Below, in pieces: positions 1 through 6,092 of a DNA stretch of 14,748 nt. The notes under the pieces are model-generated. The model ran no database searches. It saw only the letters and a list, made by a program, of their open reading frames with translations, and had not been told where the DNA came from. Source of the DNA: an uncultured Campylobacteraceae bacterium (GTDB lineage: Bacteria > Campylobacterota > Campylobacteria > Campylobacterales > Arcobacteraceae); the NCBI GenBank assembly GCA_913057765.1, contig CAJXPH010000046.1:1-14748 (forward strand), given 5' to 3'. A program made the translations under genes and the position numbers. Numbering within the stretch: the stretch's first letter is position 1; each line of letters starts with the position of its first letter.

Positions 1-49
1 ATCTACACTATCCTCTTCGTCGGCAGCGTCAGATGTGTATAAGAGACAG
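1..49 (+). other. Nextera sequencing adapter (i5 side), not genomic
   Basis: Positions 1-8 match the end of the Illumina P5 oligo. Positions 9-16 (TATCCTCT) match the i5 index I remember as S503/N503. Positions 17-30 (TCGTCGGCAGCGTC) are the Nextera read-1 handle. Positions 31-49 are the 19-base Tn5 mosaic end (AGATGTGTATAAGAGACAG). The join to AT-rich genomic sequence is at 49/50. This is library sequence left in the assembly. It creates false coding sequence on both strands. Confidence 0.99.
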
Positions 50-1483
50 GTTTTTAAAACCTTCATTTTTAGTTTTGAAATCTAGAATGATTTTCGCAAG
101 TTTAGCACCAATTCCTTTGATTTTCTTTAAAACAGATTCATCTGCCTCATTAATATCAACTCTCATATCATCAATTTTGTCATTCCATATATTTAACGTT
201 TGTTCATCAATTGATTCTATTTCTAGTAAATCAGTAGAATCTGTTACGACATTGTCTTCAAGATAATCTTGAATTTCAGTTGCTAAATCTTCTTCCATAC
301 CATGAAGAGTCATTAAATCAGTTAATGTTGCATTATTGAAATTGATTTTATTTATTGTTACTTCACTTTTAATATCTTTTGTTTGTAGATCTTCAAGTTT
401 AACATGAACAGGTAATTCTTCAAATGAATATTCTTCCGGGAAATCACTTGGATTGTTTAATAGTGTTTTTTCCATGTCAAAAGTATCGTCTTTTTCATTA
501 ATAAAAAATGCACCATCACAAGAAGGTTTATATTTACTAAATCCAATATGTCTCATAGTTCTTAATAATGAAGGATCAATTTTCCCTAATTCTTCCCACG
601 AGAATAAAGGTACGTGAGGCATAGGGAATTTACCATTTGAGAAGTCCCACATTAGATATTGACAAATCCAATCTCTAATATAAGGGAAGGCAGCAAATGC
701 TGTAGCACACTCTAAAATATATGGTTTATCATCATTTGCATCAATAGCAATGTCACAAGCCCAATACTCAGCTTTTGCTGCTTTTGAAGCTTTTACTGCA
801 AGTTCAAGAGCATTCATTGGAACATTCTCATATGACATTGTTCCACCTTGCGATGTATTAGTGATCCATTCACCATCTCCTGAGAATCTCCAGAAAGCAC
901 ATACTGGTTTATGTCCTATTAGCATAACTCTTAAATCTCCAGAATATTTTAAATCTATTCCATTTTGAGTATAAATAGGATCATATTTTTCTTTTTCTAA
1001 TAAATCGTAAGCTTCTTTAAAGTCATCTGCTTTATGAACATAATATCCACCATAGTTTGACGGGCCATAACTTTTTTTAATAATCTGTGGATATGTAGCT
1101 TTATTTTTTAAATAATCATATGCTTTTTCTTTATCATTATGAAATATTTTTGTTTTTGGAATTGCAACATCATGTTTTTCACAAAAAAGTGTAACGTTCT
1201 CTTTTGATTTATTTGGAAATTGTGTTTCTAGTGAAGGCACAAATCTAATGTGCGGAAGAACTCTTGCAATTTCTCTAAATGTTTCATATGCAGTTGCAGG
1301 AATATTACCAATTAATACTTCTATCTTTTTTGCTCTTACTTCATTGATAAATCTTTGTTTATCATTTCCCCAATGATATGTAACAGTCTCAATCTTATCT
1401 GGCCATCCTTTAAAATTAGAGTGGTCAAAAAATCTTAATACATAATCAAGATATAAAAATCCTAACTTTGGTAATTTACTCAT
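50..1483 (-). CDS. ATP-grasp ligase with C-terminal ComEA-like HhH repeats (3' truncated)
   Basis: Predicted amide-bond-forming ligase of the RimK/glutathione-synthase type ATP-grasp superfamily; substrate unknown. 478 genuine residues are present. About 1-130 is an N-terminal pre-ATP-grasp region. About 131-275 is the ATP-grasp core, with a glycine-rich nucleotide loop (KKSYGPSNYGG, 136-146), DLR at 183-185, a WITNTSQGG motif at 206-214 and D244. The usual E-x-N metal motif reads ECA (258-260), so the Asn is lost. Residues about 378-440 and 441-478 look like two ComEA-type helix-hairpin-helix units (NFNNATLTDL..., DINEADESVLKKIKGIGAK); the second is cut by the contig end. The ATG has AAAGGA 8 bases upstream. 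It lies 27 bases after the preceding ligase gene, so co-transcription is likely. The open frame runs on into the adapter for six false residues (LSLIHI) to a TGA at 29-31. Family is confident, function is not. Confidence 0.85.
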
Positions 1484-1495
1484 ACTATATTTCCT

Positions 1496-1519
1496 TTATT
1501 ATTTTGTTTATTATTTTGT
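1496..1519. repeat. Perfect 12-bp tandem duplication between the two ligase genes
   Basis: TTATTATTTTGT occurs twice head to tail (1496-1507 and 1508-1519). The second copy contains the stop codon of the RimK-like gene; the first copy lies in the 27-base gap before the next gene. It looks like a local slippage duplication in AT-rich sequence. No function is evident. Confidence 0.8.
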
Positions 1520-2410
1520 TTTTCTATCAATTAAATCTACAATTAGTTCTATTTTTTTATTATTAAAATCAAGTCCCATTTTTTCTTGCTCTGGTGTGGC
1601 AAAGGCAGGTATCCCATTAACTTCCAATACTACGTACTCTTCTTTTTTTCTATCATATATAATATCAATACCAGCTATATCTAGTCCTGTAACTTTAGCA
1701 GCATTTAGTGCCAATTCGATTACGTCATCATCTGGCTCTCTCATAAACACACTTCCGCCACTTGTTACATTCGTTCGCCAGTCATTTCCTCCAGCTTTTC
1801 TACCATAACAACCAACAAATTGTCCATCAACAACATCAACTCTAAAATCAGTTCGATCATAATCAATGAATTTTTCTACATAAAAATATCTTAAATCCAT
1901 TTGGTTTAGAAATGGCATTAACATGTCAAGTGTTTCTTGATTTTCGATTTTCGTAAGTCCAACTCCACCCCATCCATCAGTTGGTTTATAAACCATTTTA
2001 TCCCATTTTTTCATGATAGTTTGTAAATGATGAGTATCGTCTCTATGACAAAGTTTGTAATCAGCTGTTTGAATTTTATGTTTTCTTAATAGAAAAGCTG
2101 TCTGAAATTTATCTTCTGTTAATTCTAATGCGTCATATGAGTTTATCATTGGAACAACATGGTTTAACGCTTTATATAGATACATTTGATATTGTGTTTG
2201 TTCTCCTGCATTATATGAAAAGAATAAATCTAGTTTATCCAATTTAATATCATCATATAAAATATGACTATTCTTTGCAATTGCATCTCGTAAGTTTATA
2301 TTAGGAATAACATCAATTTCTCTTTCTTTTAGAAGTGAAATCATCTTTTCCTGGATTTTATCTCCACCACCGTTTTGATAGAGCCACATACCAACTTTTC
2401 TTTTTCCCAT
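1511..2410 (-). CDS. RimK-like ATP-grasp amide ligase
   Basis: Predicted cytosolic ATP-dependent ligase joining a carboxylate to an amine through an acyl-phosphate. It resembles the RimK/MptN/CofF glutamate-ligase group, but the substrate cannot be read from sequence. The 299 residues match the usual RimK length. Visible motifs: INSYDALELTEDKF (89-102), the nucleotide-binding YKPTDGWGGVG (141-151), hinge VEKFI (178-182), DFR (188-190), WRTNVTSGG (211-219), and an intact metal site D249, E263 and N265 (LEVN). All expected catalytic positions look present, unlike the next ligase. The ATG at 2408-2410 has a strong AGGGGG site 6 bases upstream. It sits 47 bases after the M20 peptidase and 27 before the HhH-bearing ligase, all in one direction, suggesting an operon. 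It lacks the context of classical RimK (no ribosomal protein S6 gene nearby). Confidence 0.88.
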   Translation of the reverse strand: MGKRKVGMWLYQNGGGDKIQEKMISLLKEREIDVIPNINLRDAIAKNSHILYDDIKLDKLDLFFSYNAGEQTQYQMYLYKALNHVVPMINSYDALELTEDKFQTAFLLRKHKIQTADYKLCHRDDTHHLQTIMKKWDKMVYKPTDGWGGVGLTKIENQETLDMLMPFLNQMDLRYFYVEKFIDYDRTDFRVDVVDGQFVGCYGRKAGGNDWRTNVTSGGSVFMREPDDDVIELALNAAKVTGLDIAGIDIIYDRKKEEYVVLEVNGIPAFATPEQEKMGLDFNNKKIELIVDLIDRKTK

Positions 2411-2457
2411 AACTTACCCCCTAATTTAAGATTATTTATTAATATTTGTAAAACAAT

Positions 2458-3549
2458 TTAATTATTCTGATAATACTTTAATATTTTTGTCATCATTTCA
2501 ATTCTTTGTGTAAAAGAACTTTTTAATGCTCTTTCTTTAAGTGTATGGTCACCATAACCATAAGGGCCAAATCCATCTATTGTTGTTACCCCATAACTTG
2601 CAACAATATTAGCATCACTTACTCCACCTCTACGTTCTTTTGGAATGGATTGAGAAGTTAACTCTTCGAAAAATTTAATAAGTTCTAGTTGTTTTGAGTT
2701 TTCTTCCATTACTCCTCTTTGAATAATTCCGTCAGCATGGGATTTTGTTCCGTCCACATATGAGGTAGATGTAATTTCTTGAACTGCATTCATAACTCTT
2801 TGTTGTTCACTTTTCTTATCGAATCTAAATTCCATTTTCATTTCACAATGAGGTGAGACAGTATTTATTCCAATACCACCTTGAATTTGTCCTACATTTA
2901 CAATAGTACCTTCTTCAAGGTTAATTAGCTCAGAGTATTTTTGAAGTTTAATTGCACCTTCTAGGTTTGCATTTATACCTTTTGTATATGAAGTACCTGC
3001 ATGAGAAGCTTTACCTTCTATTTTTATAATATATCTTCCAACACCTTTTCTAGCAGTTACTACTTCTAAATTTTCACCAGCAGCTTCAAAGACAAAACAA
3101 TAATCATAGTCTTTTGTAATAGAGCTAGTTACTTCTTTTGAATCATCACTTCCTGTTTCTTCATCTGATACAAGTAAAAAATCTATATTATATATTTCAT
3201 TATTTTCTTCGTAAACATTACGTAAGGATTGTAAGGCAACAATATTTCCGCCCTTCATATCACATACTCCGGGACCATATATCCATTCATCGTCCTCTTT
3301 AAAACCTTCAAAATAACCTTCTGGGAAAACTGTATCATTATGTCCAAGTAATAATATTTTAATACCATCACGTTTTTTTGTTTTAAATAATAGATGGTCC
3401 CCTAAAAGTTCTCTTTCATATTTTGTAGTTTCAAATCCTAGTTGATTTAGCCAAGTAGCCATATGTTTACCAACTTTGTCTACACCATTTTTATTTTCTG
3501 TATATGAATTAATATTAATTATTGTTTTCAAATCTTCTAAATATTCCAC
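2458..3549 (-). CDS. M20 family zinc metallopeptidase, CPG2-like
   Basis: Predicted di-zinc amidohydrolase/exopeptidase of family M20, closest in motif layout to glutamate carboxypeptidase CPG2, which removes C-terminal glutamate. 363 residues. Visible: first metal motif GHNDTVFP (H70, D72), bridging D97 in YGPGVCDMKGG, catalytic E130 with metal ligand E131 in SDEETGS, E155 in VFEAAGEN, the dimerisation-domain motif GKASHAG (179-185), and the C-terminal ligand H335 in GYGDHTLKE. Every metal ligand is present, so an active enzyme is expected. No signal peptide is apparent, so it is cytosolic, unlike secreted CPG2. The start is GTG: an in-frame TGA lies immediately before it and AGGGG sits 7 bases upstream. 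It is the first gene of the peptidase/ligase/ligase set, 193 bases after argG. ArgE and LysK are also M20, but CPG2-like features and neighbours favour a dedicated role. Exact substrate unknown. Confidence 0.9.
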   Translation of the reverse strand: MEYLEDLKTIININSYTENKNGVDKVGKHMATWLNQLGFETTKYERELLGDHLLFKTKKRDGIKILLLGHNDTVFPEGYFEGFKEDDEWIYGPGVCDMKGGNIVALQSLRNVYEENNEIYNIDFLLVSDEETGSDDSKEVTSSITKDYDYCFVFEAAGENLEVVTARKGVGRYIIKIEGKASHAGTSYTKGINANLEGAIKLQKYSELINLEEGTIVNVGQIQGGIGINTVSPHCEMKMEFRFDKKSEQQRVMNAVQEITSTSYVDGTKSHADGIIQRGVMEENSKQLELIKFFEELTSQSIPKERRGGVSDANIVASYGVTTIDGFGPYGYGDHTLKERALKSSFTQRIEMMTKILKYYQNN

Positions 3550-3556
3550 TCAAAAT

Positions 3557-3561
3557 CCCCT
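3557..3561 (-). promoter_or_regulatory. Ribosome binding site fixing the GTG start of the M20 gene
   Basis: Reads AGGGG on the minus strand, 7 bases before GTG at 3549-3547. An in-frame TGA at 3552-3550 directly precedes the GTG, so no longer product is possible in this frame. Confidence 0.8.
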
Positions 3562-3602
3562 GATTCTTGATTTAGATAGAAGCATTCTTTTGTTTTTTAA
3601 GA

Positions 3603-3634
3603 AAGCCAAGAAGAATTATATACTTACTTGGCTT
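3603..3634 (-). other. Hairpin between argG and the M20 gene: weak argG terminator or leader structure
   Basis: A perfect 8-bp inverted repeat, AAGCCAAG/CTTGGCTT (3603-3610 and 3627-3634), with a 16-base loop. On the minus strand it is followed by only a short TCTT and then an A-rich stretch, so the U-tract expected of an intrinsic terminator is poor. It lies about 110-140 bases past the argG stop and about 53 bases before the M20 start. It could be a weak argG terminator or a leader hairpin of the M20 transcript. A second TATAAT sits in its loop (3620-3615). Confidence 0.5.
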
Positions 3635-3651
3635 ATAGAGAGGCTTACAAC

Positions 3652-3675
3652 ATGTCTATTTTGTGACATATTATA
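3652..3675 (-). promoter_or_regulatory. Candidate promoter with operator-like dyad for the M20/ATP-grasp genes
   Basis: A consensus TATAAT on the minus strand at 3675-3670 is followed directly by the inverted repeat ATGTC-8-GACAT (3669-3652), which would straddle the start of transcription near 3663. No good -35 is seen; Campylobacterota sigma-70 promoters often lack one. The leader would be about 115 bases and contain the 3603-3634 hairpin. A second TATAAT at 3620-3615 is an alternative. This would make the set transcriptionally separate from argG. Confidence 0.4.
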
Positions 3676-3742
3676 AAAATATTATTAAGTTGTTACTATT
3701 TATTTTACTTTCTCTTATTATCATTAGTCTTAATGAATTATT

Positions 3743-4990
3743 CTATAGATGATAATATTTTTTATTTTGTCCTGCGATTATGAATCTTAAGGCATTTAGT
3801 CTAATGAATCCTTCTGCATCTTTTTGGTTGTAAACTTCATCTTCTTCAAAAGTAGAGTGTGCTTCTGAAAATAATGATTTTTCAGATTCTCTTCCTACTA
3901 CAACAACGTTACCTTTGTAAAGTTTAAGTCTAACAGTACCTTCAACATCTTTTTGTGTTGAATCTATCGAAGCTTGAAGCATTTCTCTTTCAGGTGAAAA
4001 CCAATAACCTTGGTAAATTAATTTAGCATATTTAGGCATTAACTCATCTTTTAAGTGCGCAGCTTCTCTATCTAAAGTAATAGATTCAATCGCTCTATGT
4101 CCTTTTAACATAATAGTACCACCTGGAGTCTCATAACAACCTCTAGCTTTCATACCAACATATCTGTTTTCAACGATATCAATTCTTCCAATACCATGTT
4201 TATTACCATATTCATTTAATGTTCTAAGAATAGTTGCTGGTGACATTTCATCACCGTTAATTGAAATTGGGTCACCATTTTTATATCCAATAGTGATGTA
4301 TTCAGCTTTATCTGGAGCATTTTCTGGAGATACAGACCATAACCACATCGATTCTTCTGGTTCTGCATTTGGATCTTCTAAAGATAATCCTTCATATGAT
4401 ATATGTAAAAGGTTAGCATCCATAGAATATGGACTAACTGCCGGATTACCATCTTCATCAAGATGTTTTTTATCAATAGTAATTCCATGCTTTTCAGCAT
4501 ATGAAAGTAATTTTTCTCTTGAATTTAAATCCCATTCTCTCCAAGGAGCAATAACTGTAATATCTGGACTTAATCCTAAATATCCAAGTTCAAATCTAAC
4601 TTGATCATTACCTTTTCCTGTTGCCCCATGAGAAACAGCATCTGCACCCATCTTTTCAGCAATTTCAATTTGTTTTTTTGAAATTAAAGGACGTGCAATA
4701 GAAGTACCTAATAAATATTCACCTTCATAAATTGCATTTGCTCTAAACATTGGGAAAACATAATCTTTTACAAACTCTTCTTGTATATCTAATATAAAAA
4801 TGTTTTCAGGTTTAATCCCCATTGCAAGTGCTTTCTCTCTTGCTGGTTCAACTTCTTCGCCTTGTCCTAAATCTGCAGTAAATGTGATAACTTCAGCGTT
4901 ATATTCATCTTGAAGCCATTTTAAAATAACTGATGTATCAAGCCCACCACTGTAAGCTAGAACAACTTTTTTAACATCTTTTTTAATCAT
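3743..4990 (-). CDS. argG: Argininosuccinate synthase
   Basis: Catalyses citrulline + aspartate + ATP to argininosuccinate + AMP + PPi, the penultimate step of arginine synthesis, in the cytosol. The 415-residue protein is full length for the family. The N-terminal ATP PP-loop AYSGGLDTS (12-20) is followed by HGATGKGNDQVRFE (121-134), containing family-conserved nucleotide and citrulline/aspartate contacts, SPYSMDANLLHISYEG (186-201) and the ARGCYETPGG region (282-291). The ATG has AGGA 7 bases upstream; the stop is TAG. The next gene on this strand (M20) starts 193 bases later and appears to have its own promoter. The gene upstream (hemerythrin) is 148 bases away, so argG may be monocistronic. 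In Campylobacter jejuni I recall argG lying beside the same S4/tsaE/lptB block, which would make this an old arrangement. Confidence 0.98.
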   Translation of the reverse strand: MIKKDVKKVVLAYSGGLDTSVILKWLQDEYNAEVITFTADLGQGEEVEPAREKALAMGIKPENIFILDIQEEFVKDYVFPMFRANAIYEGEYLLGTSIARPLISKKQIEIAEKMGADAVSHGATGKGNDQVRFELGYLGLSPDITVIAPWREWDLNSREKLLSYAEKHGITIDKKHLDEDGNPAVSPYSMDANLLHISYEGLSLEDPNAEPEESMWLWSVSPENAPDKAEYITIGYKNGDPISINGDEMSPATILRTLNEYGNKHGIGRIDIVENRYVGMKARGCYETPGGTIMLKGHRAIESITLDREAAHLKDELMPKYAKLIYQGYWFSPEREMLQASIDSTQKDVEGTVRLKLYKGNVVVVGRESEKSLFSEAHSTFEEDEVYNQKDAEGFIRLNALRFIIAGQNKKYYHL

Positions 4991-5027
4991 AAATTTATCC
5001 TATATAATAGTTGTTTTTAAGGCTAAT

Positions 5028-5033
5028 ATTTTA
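5028..5033 (-). promoter_or_regulatory. Possible argG -10 element
   Basis: TAAAAT on the minus strand within the 148-base argG/hemerythrin gap, about 38 bases before the argG ATG. No convincing -35 is visible. The rest of the gap (4991-5138) is AT-rich and shows no clear gene or terminator. Confidence 0.25.
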
Positions 5034-5138
5034 TCTAAAATTAGTTATAAATCAGTTTAGGCAAAGAAATACCAAAGAAAGAGACTGTTTCATCGTAGGT
5101 TTTATCTTTTTTTGTTTTATTTAGTTTTTTGTTATATA

Positions 5139-5630
5139 TTAATTTTCTTTTGTACTTTTTAAACCATTTTCTCTTAAATTTTCAATTGTATTATTTACAG
5201 TTAATCTTTTAAATATTTTTTTATCTTCCTCAATAATATGCTGAACAAACCATTTTGTTAAAAAAGTATATAAATCAGTTAATATTTCAATTCCATAGTT
5301 ACTTTTGAGTGACTTATCACTATCTAAATCAATGAAAATTTTATTTATCATATTTTTAAAATCTTCATGCTCTTTTTTATGTTCTTTTATATGTTCTTCA
5401 ATCTCATTAATATCAACATTATATTCTCTAAATAATCTTTCTTCTGTGTCAAAATGATATTCTGAGTATTTTAATGTTTTATCAATAAATTCTTCAATAT
5501 CTTCAACCTGCCTATTATTTGCAACGGATTTTATAATGTCATTTATTAACTCAAGTAACTTCTTATGTTGTTCATCAATTAAATCTATTCCAACACTCAT
5601 TTTTTCTTCATTCCAATTTATTGATAACAT
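5139..5630 (-). CDS. Bacteriohemerythrin
   Basis: Small cytosolic non-heme di-iron oxygen-binding protein, thought in related microaerophiles to sense, store or deliver O2 or protect iron-sulfur enzymes. 163 residues: a single hemerythrin domain (about 5-141) and a short lysine/glutamate-rich tail. Iron ligands of the family are all visible: H22 in IDEQHKKL, H59 and E63 in YHFDTEERLF, H84 and H88 in EHKKEHEDF, and H131/D136 in QHIIEED. The N-terminal WNEEKMSVGIDLIDEQH is typical. The ATG has AGGA 7 bases upstream and a good promoter 60 bases upstream. Flanking genes are unrelated (argG; divergent S4-protein operon). No signalling domain is fused, so it is a stand-alone carrier or sensor protein. 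Confidence 0.95.
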   Translation of the reverse strand: MLSINWNEEKMSVGIDLIDEQHKKLLELINDIIKSVANNRQVEDIEEFIDKTLKYSEYHFDTEERLFREYNVDINEIEEHIKEHKKEHEDFKNMINKIFIDLDSDKSLKSNYGIEILTDLYTFLTKWFVQHIIEEDKKIFKRLTVNNTIENLRENGLKSTKEN

Positions 5631-5670
5631 TGATAAATCCTATATTCTATTTTCTCTAATTCTTTCTTAT

Positions 5671-5682
5671 AATTGTTCAATT
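5671..5682. repeat. Operator-like palindrome at the hemerythrin transcription start
   Basis: AATTG-TT-CAATT, perfect 5-bp arms, placed where transcription from the hemerythrin promoter would begin (about 5682). It could be a repressor site, but such AT-rich dyads arise easily by chance. Confidence 0.3.
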
Positions 5683-5688
5683 CCATAA

Positions 5689-5716
5689 ATTATACCAAAT
5701 ATCATTAAAGTTCCAA
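5689..5716 (-). promoter_or_regulatory. Sigma-70-type promoter for the hemerythrin gene
   Basis: On the minus strand TTGGAA (5716-5711) and a consensus TATAAT (5694-5689) are 16 bases apart. Predicted start is near 5682, giving a leader of about 50 bases. It lies in the 205-base divergent gap 5631-5835, which holds no gene I can support. Confidence 0.6.
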
Positions 5717-5822
5717 TTGTATCAAAATAGATAATTTAAAAAATCATTAGTTCCGAAATAGATATTTTTAGTACTGATAAACGTGATGATAACGCACAGA
5801 GTGCTTTTAAATAAAAATTAGT

Positions 5823-5828
5823 TATAAT
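5823..5828 (+). promoter_or_regulatory. -10 element implying a leaderless transcript for the S4-protein operon
   Basis: TATAAT ends 7 bases before the ATG at 5836. With normal -10 to +1 spacing, transcription would start at or within a couple of bases of the A of the ATG. No Shine-Dalgarno is present in the TCTTTAT spacer. The upstream region is T-rich without a clear -35. Confidence 0.55.
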
Positions 5829-5835
5829 CTTTATT

Positions 5836-6087
5836 ATGAGAATAGATAAATTTTTAAATGCAGTAAATATTACTAAAAGAAGAACAGTTGCTGAAGATAT
5901 GTTAGAACATAAAGTTGTTTTTATTAATAACGTATCAGTAAAAAAAGCGAAAGAAGTTAAAGTTGGAGATATTATTGAAATTAAATATCTTGAAAAAAGT
6001 GATAAGTTTAAAGTATTACAAATACCTACAACTAAGTCTACTCCTAGGTCTAAGATGGAAGAATACGTTAATAAGTTAGAAGGATAA
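5836..6087 (+). CDS. S4-domain RNA-binding protein, RqcP/Hsp15-like
   Basis: Small RNA-binding protein made almost wholly of an S4 domain (about 1-65 of 83 residues). Family members (RqcP/YabO, Hsp15/HslR) bind peptidyl-tRNA-carrying large ribosomal subunits in rescue of stalled translation. The MRIDKFLNAVNITKRRTVAEDML start, VFINNVSVKKAKEVKVGDIIEIKY core and a short basic tail fit well. The canonical MRIDKFL beginning fixes the start at 5836, even though no ribosome binding site precedes it; the -10 is so close that the mRNA is probably leaderless. First gene of a four-gene operon (then trpD after 5 bases, tsaE, lptB). In C. jejuni I recall an S4 protein preceding tsaE and lptB in the same way. 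RqcP versus Hsp15 role is not settled by sequence alone. Confidence 0.9.
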   Translation: MRIDKFLNAVNITKRRTVAEDMLEHKVVFINNVSVKKAKEVKVGDIIEIKYLEKSDKFKVLQIPTTKSTPRSKMEEYVNKLEG

Positions 6088-6092
6088 TTAAA

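Noticed and set aside
33..266. Plus-strand open frame beginning MCIRDR
   Set aside because: Its start is entirely adapter sequence and the rest is antisense to the first ATP-grasp gene. It is a known type of Nextera artefact, not a gene.
1511..2410. Calling the ligase rimK
   Set aside because: Motifs are RimK-like, but ribosomal protein S6 is not nearby and several ligases of different specificity share these motifs. No symbol is justified.
2458..3549. Calling the M20 gene argE or dapE because argG is next to it
   Set aside because: Motifs and layout are closer to CPG2-like carboxypeptidases, the gene clusters with ligases, and it has its own promoter. Arginine or lysine roles cannot be asserted.
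3476..3676. Plus-strand 66-codon open frame near the M20 start
   Set aside because: It overlaps the start of the M20 gene in antisense, has no ribosome binding site, and its product is a low-complexity hydrophobic/lysine string expected from AT-rich DNA.
3721..3736. Inverted repeat TCATTA-4-TAATGA just after the argG stop as a terminator
   Set aside because: The stem is only 6 AT-rich pairs and lacks a following U-tract on either strand; too weak to call.
4293..4604. Plus-strand 103-codon frame within argG
   Set aside because: It is antisense to conserved argG sequence, and no recognisable protein features are seen.
5793..5810. GCAC-AGA-GTGC followed by TTTT as a small-RNA terminator upstream of the S4 gene
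   Set aside because: Only a 4-bp stem, and no promoter or transcript source on the plus strand is visible before it. It lies within the promoter region of the S4 operon.
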